DNA from: Strix aluco
Lineage: Eukaryota; Chordata; Aves; Strigiformes; Strigidae
Length of the DNA: 64,000 nucleotides
Reading direction: 5' to 3'
NCBI RefSeq assembly: GCF_031877795.1
Contig: NC_133933.1
Coordinates: 23,774,029-23,838,028 of the forward strand
The translations under genes and the position numbers were made by a program. Below, piece after piece: positions 11,001-23,000 of the stretch (within the stretch, counting starts at the first letter, position 1; the number at the start of each line of letters is the position of its first letter). Below the pieces are notes generated by a model. That model was not told the DNA's origin and did no database searches. It saw nothing but the letters and a program-made list of their open reading frames with translations.

Positions 11001-14000
11001 CTGTAGACGATATATCCAAAACACATGGCGAACCAGAAAAGAACAAATAAATTGGAGCTGCAGAGTAAACAGAGAACAGCTGCTCTACCATCAGACATTC
11101 ACACCAGGGCTAAACATTATTTAAAATCCTTGCACTTGAAGCAGATCATTTTACTTGGGGCTCTTGCTTAAAGAGGATGGGGGAGTCCTCATCTGCTTTC
11201 CAGCTCACTGGCCCTGAGCCGGACAGGCTGGATGGACCAACACCTCGGAGCGATGCTCCTACAAACACTTTCTCCTGTGACACTGCTATTTCACGGGGTT
11301 GACTGAAGGGAAACCACTGAAGGAAAGCAGCAAATGAGACGTCATGGCATACTGGGCAGTGCATGGCACGTCATTCACAGCCCCAGAGCTGTGAAAACTA
11401 CACCTCATGGCTTTTTTGGCAGTTTTGTTGCCGACTTTGCTTGTGCCCACAGATAACCCACAACCGCAGCGTGCCTCAACCCACCTGGGTGCTGCAAACC
11501 CTCGTGGCATTTAACATTCCTACAATATTTTAAGAACTTATCCTATCGCAGCATTTGGTAGGAAACTGCAAAAAAGGGTATTTTAACTACCTTCCTCAGG
11601 CATAGTTTGGGGAATGCCTCTAGTTAGATTTAGTTAGATTTCTAGTTAGGTCTAAGCAGGTAATTTGTCCTCAGAATTTCCTTCATGTCATGAAGGGTTA
11701 CCAGCTGTTTTAGGATGTGGTTCTCTTCCAAGTCTCTCACGCGCTTTCTGCTCCCTTTCCTTCCCAGGACAGCTGCATTACCTGCCCTAGCAGGGACCCT
11801 GCAGAGTACAAGAGGCTCGGTGGTGCTTTCCAAAGTCCCTCGGAGCCCGAGCATACAGTAACCATGCAATCATCTGCTGCTGCTTCTGGCAAGGTCTGAG
11901 CACTGTAATTAGCACAGGAGTGACAAGTGGACAGCATGATTACAGGTAATTTCTTATGACTAGCTGGCAATCAGTCCCTGAGAGTCAGCTGCCCACTGCA
12001 GAAGCAGGAGTCCCTGTCCTGTGAAACCACAAGCAATGGCACCTTACTCATTCACAGGCACAGTCATGCAAGTCGTTCATTCAGAGGCCAGAAGCTGAGC
12101 AAGGGCTTCCCTCAGAAACCAGGCTTGACTTCTTGGCTGCTTTCATTAGAGGCAAAACAATGTCTGGACAAAGAGTCCCTGACTTTGGTCCCCTATGCCA
12201 CCTCAGTGTGATATTACTATATTGATTTCTGTGGTATTTCTGTCAAAAAATGGCACAAAACCTTTTATAATGAGCTCTGAGCAGTTAGGGAGTTCCTGGA
12301 AAGGCTGTTCCTCTGCGTTCGTTCTGCACAATGCAGCTAATGAAGACGTGTGTTGCGTGGGCTGGGGACAAGGTGTGCCTTTCGCAGAGGGAAACTTGCC
12401 CAGAAAGCCTTAGGAGGCTCATTTTCCAGTTGGCCTTGGCCAGCTAATTAGCTGTTTTGCCTCAGCTCCATGCCTTTTCCCCGCAGCCGTGAGGAGGGGT
12501 TCGAGGAGACCATGGTGCAGCAGTGCTGCCCAGCCACCACCAAGGGCGGCTGGATATTTGCAGTGGCAAAGGGAAAGTCCTGATTTTTTTTTTTTTTTTT
12601 TCAAAAGAATGACTTCCTTTTAATCTACCTTTGCCTTCAGACAGCAGGTAAAGTGAAGGATGGTTCCCAAAGCCATATGGCTGCTTAAAGAAGATATCTG
12701 TGATGTTTAATGGGGCCAGCTGGCAATTCATTCAAATTAGCAGAGAAAATGCCCCATGCCATTGTGCTGCCAAAAGTAATTAAGTGTGACAGCAAAACTG
12801 CATTCAGTTAATCTTCCTTCTGGGATATATCCTGCTAAATGTCACCTTACAGGAGATCAGGGCTGGGCGGGACCCCCTGAGGTCAGTCGGTCTCTTCCTG
12901 TGTCCCACCTTGCTCCTGGTAGACACGGGTCTACCCGCTCTTGGGGTCTTCCAGTGACAGAGAGGGCAGATCCTGCCATGCCACCTCTTCAGCATTTTGA
13001 CCTTACTTGAGGGAAAACATCTCCTAATTTCCACACAGATCTTTCCTGCTGTTATTTAAGTAAGTCTGTCTTTGGCTAAACTGCTGCCCTCTCACATTTA
13101 CTAGCCTGCTGAACCTCTTCATTGCCTGCTGTCTCACAGTCCTCTGGACTCTCTCCAGGTTGTCCACATGAAGTACAGTCTCCAAAGCTGGCCATAAGCC
13201 TCGCCGCAGCTTTATGTGTGACAAGAAAGGTGAGGAGACCCATTAATGTCCTACAGGCTCTGCTCCTACCTGTCTGGGAGGTGTTTGGTCCCTCCACAGC
13301 AATGTACTCCTGTGGAGCCTTGTGACTCACTGCAGCCACCACAGCCTTCTCTAAAAAACAAGTTGTTCCCTAGCGTGTATTTATGCGGTTGATTAATTTG
13401 TCCTTAGTGTCTTGGATTTGTCTCTATTGAGTAGCATTTGTTTTTTCAGACTATGTCTTCAATTTGCTTGAATCCGGACACTGCCCTCACTGTGCCTGCC
13501 ATCCTTGCAGCTGCCAGTGGTGCAGGGCTGGTAAGCCCCTTCTCCGGTCCATCATCAAGCCAGGAATGAAAATACTGAACAGAGCTGGATTCAGGAGGGA
13601 ACCTTTCAACACCTTATATCTTTCCAGTTCAGGAAAATGTATTTAAAGAACAGTTCTCAAGTGCATTTTCACCCAGGTCACATCTTCCTGGCTTTCTGGT
13701 AGGAACGCTATGTGAGACGGTGCCAGTGCCTGAAAGTCAGGGGGGATGGCTGACCACCGCCACCACTCACAAAATGAATTCCCCTGCCGTAGGGCATCAG
13801 GCGAGTCTGACACAGATTGCTCTGGGCAAACCCAGAATGACTTTGTTTCTTTTTATTCTCTAAATGCATGCAAGTCACTTGTTTGATTACTTCTTCCAGG
13901 AATTGAAGTATACCTGATGGGCCTATAATTCTTCTCCTCTTCCCCTCATTAAAGGTAGTATAACATTATCCCCAAAGCTCTCCTCTCAGATCAGGCTTCC

Positions 14001-17000
14001 CCTTTTAATGACTGAGAATTAGCACTAGATTAAAAGCTGCAATGGGCCTCCTTAACTCCCACCTAGCTCTCTACCAGCTAATAGGCAGGCAGGCCCTGAT
14101 CCAGGGAGCGAGGCACTCATTCCTCAGGGAAAGCCGGAGAGGAGCCCCGGCTGCTTCCCACCCTTCTCCTCACTGCTAGCCCCCATCAGCTTAAACACCA
14201 CCCACTGTGCCCTGCCTCTAGCCCATCAAAATTGTATGGCACCCTTACAGGGATGCATGGAATGGTCCATTTCTAGGCGAAGAAGACCAGAAGTGGACAG
14301 TAGTTTCATATTTTTTTAGCTATTTCCCACCTGCATGCAGATTCAAGTTGCAACAGTGTACAATTTCTACAAATAGTTTGTTGCGCACATAAACAAAACC
14401 CAACCAAAGCAAACTGTTTCCTGGCAGTGTTTTTAAACGAAATGTCTTATTTCTTGCATTTGAAACATTGTTTCCTTTTTAAGTTATTACTTTTTTTTTA
14501 ACATGAAAACAAAGCATGAAAAAACAAACCATTTTGGGTCTGACAGGGCTGTTTGATCCAGCTGGGAGCAGTTGATCACTTCTGTTCTTTGTTTTGACTG
14601 AAAAATTAGTTTTTTCTTTTATTCTCCATCAGCCAAGAGCTGCTTTATTTAGCCATTATTTTCTCTTCATGGTAAGTAAACTTAAAACCCAGCTATTTAA
14701 TGAGACAGCAAGAAACTGCCAAGGGCTGTAACTTGTCAGATAATACATAGCTGGTTAACATAAGACACGCTGACTCCTCTTACCCTTCTCTACTGCCACC
14801 AGGATGAAATACTGTTGCTGTGGTGGGCGACCTCTTGGCCTGAGCATCTCCACCACATGTCGCTCACCCACCCTCTAACTCCCAAACTAGTGTGGTCCAG
14901 CCAGGTGTGGGAAACAGCTTTGGGGCAATACTTCCAAGCTGTATAGTTTTCCCTGGCAACCAAACTGGGAAACCAGTAAGACCCTCCTGAGCCCCAGCCC
15001 CTCTACCCAGAGGACATACATGAACAGGACTATGGAGAAAAGCAAGTCACAGTTTCAGCTGTAGCTCTTTGTCTGGAGAAATACTTTCCTGCCTCTCCCC
15101 ACAACTGCAGAACTGGGTCCTGCCAGACAGCGAACTATGCACAGAGGCTGTCCAGCAGAGGAATAGCAGAAGAGCATATGATTATGAACACGTAATTACA
15201 GGATTACACACAAATTGGGCAGGTTCTTAAAGACACATCACAGATGTACACCGATTCACAATTTATCCTCAGAAACTTGGGCTACCCTTGCTCTGTGGGT
15301 ACATCTGAGAGGAAACTTGGCAGGTGGTTTGCAGGGAAAAACGAAGGACAGTGCTGCCTTCATCCTGAGGGAAGCCTTTTGCCTCGCTTATGTTCAGGTT
15401 TTTAATATCCATTGTTTGCTCTGCAATGGGGATTGCCCTTAACTCAGCATGTAAACTGAAGCTGTCTCAGAAATCACCAAGTGGTTTGGTGAGAGGGTTT
15501 AACCCCTGGGTTTGGTAGCTGAAGATGTGCACTGTTTTCCTGCTGGTTTTCTTTCAGTTTCATCCCTTTCATCTTTAGGCAGGTGCCTGGCAATTTCCTG
15601 AGATCCTCTCTCCTCCTCTGTCATGCAGCCACAGATGTCAGCAGCAGCAATAACAAAGTGGAGCCCCTTCAAACCAAAAAGCAAAAGCTGAGGTTAAGAC
15701 GTTCTCTGGGAGAAGCGCTTGCTTCGGGAACTGCTTGCCCCGGCCAGCCTGAAGGATCTCAGACCTGTTTGGTTTGGGACAATGCCCACTGGCCTCTGAT
15801 AGCCTTTGGAAAGGGAGTGGGGTCTTTCTGACGCAATCAGCACCCTGAATTTTGGGCTGCTTTTGGCTCTGGAGAAGAGGTGAGACTGTCACATAATTCT
15901 CTGCAATATGATACAGGTGATATGATACAACTTTTGCACCAGTAAAAGTCTTTAGCAGATAAGTTAGAGAGCCTGTATTCTAGACTGGTAATATATACTA
16001 ACTGGGTGACCTAAATTATGTATGTTTAAAAAAGGGTTCCTTCCTTCCCTAGACTAATGTTTTGGAGGCTTCTTAAAAGGTGTAGAGGAAATCCTTCTAG
16101 GAGTAGCTTAACAGTCCTGCTCAGCCTAAGAATTTGGTGTGAAACAGGAAAAAACCCCTTTGGGTAAATGGATTCTGGGGAGAAAGGGGAGTCCAGGAGA
16201 GTCCACAGGGCTTTTCTGGGGACAGCTGGCCCTGCATGCCCTGTGGGAGCGGAACTGGACTTGCGGCAAGGTCTCACTAACAGAAAAAACACAGCTGGAG
16301 TTGCGAGCGACAAAGGGCTTTCTTGAGCGACAAAGGGCTTTCTCGTTCAAACACATGTGCAGATCTGACCAGGGCAGAAGGGGCTCCAGACAGCAGAGTT
16401 CACAGTGCCGGGATGCCTCACCCCTTCCTGCACTTTTCATTTTATAAAGGGGAAAGGAAGATCTTAAACCACGTGGTGGGATGGGAGGCTCTTCCAGATG
16501 TGTCACAGGGCCCATCCCAACTGCCTCCCAGCAATTTCTCTGCCTACTGTGTTTTTCTCACAGACTTGCAGAGCCCATCCTTGTGGCTCTTCTTCCCTAC
16601 AGTGCAGTCCGATGGCTTGCAGGAGCATTAGCTGGGACCCAGCAACACGGCCACAGAGGGGAGAAGTCAGGGAGGTGAGTGCGCTGTACTTACTTGCGAG
16701 AATGACCATGTCCATCCCCCAAAATATACTCATAATCCAGCCAACCATCACAATCGCCGTCAGGATCTGAATCAGAGCAGCAGCAATGTTCAGCCAGAAG
16801 ACACAACACATGTGCCTGTCGGGGAGGTCGGTCCGGGCTCCGCACAGCACGGTGAAAGCCGATACAAATGTTCCTAGGGAGAGAGCAACAACAAAACACC
16901 CAGTGAAAGCCACGGTTTTGTGCCAAATTCCTTCTCTTAGACCACTTCTCGTAGCATCCCACTTCTTGTGCCCGCTGCAGTGCTGAAAAGCTGGAAACAC

Positions 17001-20000
17001 TTTACAGGAGGACAAATGGAGGCACAGCCACATCTCACTGGAACATGCTACTCTCTCCCATTGAACTACACCAATATGTATACTTGAAAACCAGGACAGA
17101 AAAAACACTCTTTGCCTTTTGGCTCCTTTTCCCCCACCCAACAGCAACCACTTATGTACTGTAGGCAGTTTACAAGGGAGTGCTGTGTGTCTGTGGAAAT
17201 ACCAGTCTACCTTTTTTTCTGCCCGGTGGCTCTCTCTTGGGAAGAACCTTTACTACACAGAAGCTCTAAAAGGGAAAACTGCACCCAGAGTTAAGAGTAG
17301 AACTGGCTCTAGAAAGCTGTACAGGTCTGGCAGCCTGTTCCTATTCACAAATACTGCTGTAAAAGGAGCACACACAAAAAGAGAGGTGCTAATGTGGCAC
17401 TGCATCTTTGCACAACACTTTCCCCAGTCACAAATTGTTACCTGAGAGAATGTTTTAACAAAGCAGAAGCAACTAAACCAGTGCTGGAGCTAGGTGACCT
17501 GGTGTTGCAGCCCTTGACAACTCAAGGGTTGGTAAGCCCTTGAGACCAACTTACAAAACTTGCAAACACCCTTCAGACTTCCTAAAACAATTCAGATGAA
17601 GGATTTTCTTGATGTATGAAAGTTAAAACTGGGGGGAAAAAACTACACCACAGCAGCCTTCACAAAGATTCTTCCTGAATTTACCACACTGGAAAAACCT
17701 GATTGTTTACTCACAGCTGATGTCCTGGGCCCCTGGCTAACTAGCTGGGCCCCTGGCTAACTAGCTGGGCCCCTGGCTAGCTGAAACCTCAGCTCAGGGA
17801 AGCATTGTCCATCACACAACCAACCTGCAGAAATACACAGCATGGGCAAAGAGCAGAAGAAACCGTTTCTGACCCCTAGAATGTACAAGCAGCTGACCAA
17901 GAGGTTCAGTCACCTGATCTAAGTATGCATTTCAACACCTCTTATCATTATGGATTGTTGGGGGTTTTTAATATAAATACAGCATTGCTAAGGTAGGTAC
18001 AAAGATGTAATGTGGATTGTACTGGATAACATAGTTCTGTCACGTGCTTTCTTTAATTAATGTCTTGAGTTAAAAATCCTGCAACATAAATCCAGTGGTT
18101 TCTAAAAAAAAATTGCCCTTTTTCCTATCAAAGGATGGAAGCCTGCAAATGCCCTGTAAGATATGAAGGAATGAGCTCATCGTCAATGCACACAAGTGCT
18201 TTGTTGAACTCGGGGGAAGGAGGGAGTCCCTTGGTTTGACTGAAGACCAGGAGGAAACACTCAGTTTACAGCCTTCCAGCAGACCTCACCAGACAGAGAG
18301 AGCAGAAGGATTTGGTTAAGAACAAAATACCATTTCGTCCAGCACTGCCAGGGCGGTAGAAGAGATAACCTCTTCCACTGCTGCCTCTTCTTCAGTGGGT
18401 CACAAGGATAACAGGCAGTTAAGATGCCGAAATGCCGAGGAAGGCTGGCTACAGCCTATTTTTAATCTCACCATCCTCAGCATCTTCCTAACACTCCACC
18501 AGCTCCTAAAACCCTGCTTGTTTTCCTACCGCTGGCTCAATCTGATTTTGTACTCCCACCCGCTCCCTTTGCCGCACACCGAAGCCGAGCACAGAGCAGT
18601 CGTGGAGTGGCACCGTGGCGAAGAGGAGTGGGTGAGCACTGCTGGGGCGGTGGGAGAAGCCCTGTGGCAGAGCATCCCTGGCAGGGAGAGGGACAGCGTC
18701 TTCTCCTGTGTAAGAAATCCCCCCCAGGCTTCGTTCTCTGACTGACTTTCACAGGCAGGGTTTCATCCCTTATCCACCAAACCAAAAAGGTCTGCCCAGA
18801 GAAAAAGGGGAGATCATTTTAATCCCAAAGGACACTGTATAAGTCTCCCCATTGCTTGTCAGAAGAGAGGCTGTCTTTAGCTCTGTGCCTTTGTCTTCCA
18901 TGTCTTTTGTGTCCTCCATGTGGGATTATGTGAGATTTCTGCCCTGCTTCGCCTACTTTTTTTTTCCTTTATAGTTTCTCCAAAGCACAAGGAAGCCTGG
19001 AATATTCCCCTATGCTTCCTGAAACTTGCCTGCAAACTTACACCACAGCACTCTCTGAGATTAAATATGGATTGAGGCAAGATCAGAGACTGGGTGTTCA
19101 CGTTTTCCCATCAGGATGCAAAATCTTGCCAAATGGAAATGCATGTCTCTCTTTAAAATGAAAATGAAAATCTTCCCCTCCTGCCTTACCTTTAACTCTT
19201 CCAAGATGTGTTACAAAAAAAGGTCATAAATGAGCAATAATTTTTAAGCTACAGCTTCAAATCCTTCCAGTGAAGCTTTTAAAATTTTTACATCATTAGA
19301 GTGAGGTGCTGAATTAGCTAATTAATCCCCTAAACACCACAGTGACTAAGCTAATGTCTAGTCCCATTCAGAAAGGAATAAAGCAAACAAAGCAGTTAAG
19401 TGTCCCTCTCTGGACAGGGAATTGATACAGAAACTAAGATTAAAATCTCATGAAGCTTGGCTTTTGATTCCCTCTTCAGGCCACTTTCAGGGAGCCAATT
19501 CATTTTTCAATGCCAGTGCATTTTCTTTATTAATTATGATTAGCTAATCTTTGGGAGGTTGTTGGCATTTTTAAATACAAGACCTCAGGCATGCCAGCAG
19601 ATACAATATGAAAGTATTTTTCCTCTAATCCACATATGCTTTAAAATGTGAAGCAGAAGAAAGAGTCTTAAATGCATTTGCCAAGGTAGATGTTTTCCCC
19701 TTAAGAAGCCATCGTAGTTACACATTGCCGAATATGGAAGCGCTTGCATCTGGAAGCAGAGAGGTGGAGAGGAGGAGGAGGAGGAGGAGGAGGAGGAGGA
19801 GGAGAAGGAGGAGGAGGAAGGCAAACAAGCTGCATCTGTCAGAGCTGGGGCACCAAACCATTTCCCTTCCTCACCAAGCATTCAGACGCTTGAATACCTA
19901 TAGCCTAGAAATCTAAACTTGGTATGCAAACTGCAGCTGAGATGATGTTGGCCAAATAAATCAGCTGTCCAAAAAGGTCTCAGGCTGTGAGTGTAACCAG

Positions 20001-23000
20001 CAAACACAAACTGCTAACTTCGCAAGCAGATGTAAACTAAAACCCCCACCACTGTGCCAGCATAGCATGAGATAAGTAAATTATATCAAGCATTTCTTAT
20101 ACCTTCCCAATGAAAAATATCCGAAACGCAGTAAAATCTGGCATTATTCTAAATTGTGAATTAACACAGCCTCTTTGGGGACAGAGGGGAGGTGATGGAG
20201 AGAAGATGTCCTACAGTACCTAACAAGTCTGTTCATTCAGCCTCATGGGGCATCAGGGCCCACTGCAATCACCTGGCTGAGCCATACAGCCCACCCAGCA
20301 CCCGGAGCCAGCAAGTACCTGGGGCTGGGCAGAGGGATGGGTGGGAGCTGAGGTTTGCTCTACTGGAGTAGCTGGGGGGCAGAGGGTGAAGGCGCCATGT
20401 ATAGCAAGGCTGAGAGGGGATGGGAAGCTGAGCTTGCTCTTTCAACTCATCTCATCTCACTTGGGGCAGTGTCAGCCAGCTGGGGCACTGCACACCATTT
20501 TCGGCAAGGGAAGAAAGCCTCTGGGAGCTTGTGTTTGCTTTTGCTGTCAGCAGAATTGGGGTATTTTTAGATTACACCAGTAAATATCAAAGGCTTTTTG
20601 TTTTTAACAGTTTAACCCATTGAACACAAAGGGGATGTGTTATCTGTAGGACAACACTATAAAGGGAGAGACAAAAGGAGGGGTTTTTGCCTTTTCTCTC
20701 AGGTCCATTGTCATGAAGAATAAAGTCCCTTCTCCTGTGTATGCTGGTACCCTGGCAGCCATGGCCTTCCCAGGAGCATCACCTGCTGGTTCCTAGCCTC
20801 ACAGAGTACACAGAAATAGCGTGAGAGAGGAACAGTTTGGGTTTTTTCCTCTTAGTGGGAAAACTCACACCCTGAAGAGAGCTCTCCTGGCTTACCACCT
20901 TTTGGGTGGGCTGGGACGGAGCTAGACATGAGGTCAAGCCCATGGCATGTCCTCAGCACAGTCTCCTCTGTGCTATCTGAGTGGAGCAGTGACTGTGTTA
21001 TAGCGTATCTTAAGCTGCATGAAAGAAGTTTTTCTCTCCCGTTTTTGCAAAAAAAGCCTATCCTGGGCACTTCTGCAGGAGCTTCAGCCAGACATGGAGC
21101 TTGGCGTGTTTCATCTGGAGGACCTGGCTGTGAGCAACCTTCTGATGGCACCTCCCCAGAAACATCAGAAGTGGGAGCCTGGATGGAGCCAGAGTGCAAA
21201 CCAGAGCGAGGTGAGACACCGATGGCCACACTGTAAGTAATCTGAGCACAGAGATAAGTTGTTAGTGGGCTTCTCACTGACTACCAGATATGTGCAACAT
21301 CACAACAGAAAGCATCTCTACTGCAAGGAAATCACATCTGATGAGCTGCCCTGTTACAGGTGGAGGAACAGCAGAAACCCCAATTACTGCAGTCAGGCAG
21401 CATGTAGAGCAGCTGTTGCTGGTCACAGTCCCTACAAAAACCTGGAGGCAGGGAGGGGCTGTGAAATACCCCTTCCTCTTCCTCCAAGCCTAGAGGTTAT
21501 TTAAGATGTTCCCCTGTAACACTGAGCATAAATAAGGCAGTGGGATGGTGCTTCTTTTTCTACTCTCAGAGGGGAAAAGTAGGACCGTGTCATGATGCTG
21601 GAGTACAGCTGCAGGTAAGCACAGCCAAAGATGGGAAGGAGAGGGGAGTGAAATTTGAGGTGTCTGTGGGAACAAGGAAGGCTGTTGGATTGATGATGGG
21701 AGATGTAGTTAATGAGTGTGTTTGTGGGGATGAGCTGTACCTGTATAGTTGTGTCGTGTCAGGGGAGTGCTCTGTGTGGGGATATGTCTAATGTGCCTTT
21801 GAATTTTTTAAGGAAAATGATTATTAGCTGTCATTAAACAGTGTTGGCAGGTATATGAGGCAGATGTTATGGATGTGCTGAAAATTCATGAGACATGCTG
21901 GTTCTCCTTTGTGTGAGTCAGAAAAATTGTGCAAAAAGGGTAATAAAAGATTGTACTTGTGTCCTTGTTATTAGAGTGAATGTGGTATCTGTTGGTTAAG
22001 ACATTCTTGGGTCCTAAGTGTCCTGAATTTATTTTTATACTCTAGTTTGAGCTGTAAAGAGTTGTTTCAGTTGTGGAGGCCTTTCATCCCTAGTATCAAT
22101 TCATACACTAAACTGTAGTCCTTTGGATTATGACGAGGGAAAGAACTACTAAAACTTGCCCAAGAAAGGGCTATAGCAGCATCTGCTGATGTTGAGAGGT
22201 TTTTCCCTCTGCTTATGTGGGCAGAGCTCAGCTACACAATAAAACAAAATTGCAAAGCATTAACACTCAGGGTGACTATCTGCTGAAGTTTCCTGAAGCA
22301 GAGAATTGTTTGTATCTTTGCTTGAGAAAACAGACACAAGGTAAAACCCCCTCAAAGCATTCTGCCCAGCACCAGTCCTCACCAGTCTCCTCAGTTTCTC
22401 CCTCGTTGGAACTCAGTAGGGCTTAAGCTGCATCAGAGAGAACCTGCCAGCACAGGTGTACCACCTAAACCCTCTGAGATCAGTGCTTTCTTTCCAAGCT
22501 TACTACAGCGCTCTGAACAGAAAAGGCTGGTCCAGAAGAGAACTTGATGTAGCTGTGTGTGAACTACCATGGCTCTTGCAGTTTGCAAGTGCAGCGTTAT
22601 TGTTCAGGGTCTCCACCATGTCTCTTCCTCCTATGGCCTCCTCAGAGAGCCATGATGGCAGGCAGGAGGCATGCAGCCAATCTCTCTGGTTTGCAGCAAA
22701 AGTGGAAGCGCAGAGGTGGGAAGGGGTCCTCCTGAGGAAGGTAACCGTTCTCAAGAGCCTGGGCCTGCCTCCGTAGCCAGATGTTGCTCCTCTGTCAGGA
22801 GGCATATTCCTACCTGGTTTCCTTAGAGGCACTCAAAGCAAGTAACAGACACCAACCCACTTGCCCTTCAGGCCCCTCTGGAAATAGGTACATGCAACTG
22901 TGGCTGCACTCCTGGAGCACAGCATCCAGCTGAAGTGTCTGTGGCCTTCTACACCAAGCAGCTTGGGAGTGCTGAAGAATTTGTGCTGCTGCTATGGGTT

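Larger units (their letters stand above)
10940..16693 (-). other. STUM: STUM intron 2
   Basis: The intron is about 5.75 kb between exon 2 and the microexon, with donor GTAAGTAC and the long CU-rich acceptor tract described separately. It holds a decayed CR1 copy in the same orientation as the gene (about 12,843-14,000), an 18-base T run (12,584-12,601), a short tandem repeat at 11,621-11,650 and a 20-bp duplication at 16,305-16,344. The remaining unique DNA (about 14,000-16,300) shows no exon-like signal that I can support. Confidence 0.85.

Noticed and set aside
11286..11310. Alternative short exon TCAACCCC for the I-S part of STUM
   Set aside because: The acceptor looks good (TTTCCCTTCAG), but the block is 8 nt before GTGAAA and would break the frame into exon 4. 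The 9-nt block at 10,939-10,931 fits both phase and residues.
12496..12510. tRNA B-box-like GGTTCGAGGAG
   Set aside because: There is no A box at the right spacing and no cloverleaf. The consensus breaks after GGTTCGA.
16503..17147. 214-residue minus-strand open frame as a single exon
   Set aside because: It contains STUM exon 2, but the parts outside 16,873-16,694 are intron, set off by a consensus acceptor and donor.
19585..19916. Ser-rich and Arg-rich open frames on the two strands
   Set aside because: They are produced by the (GGA)n microsatellite.
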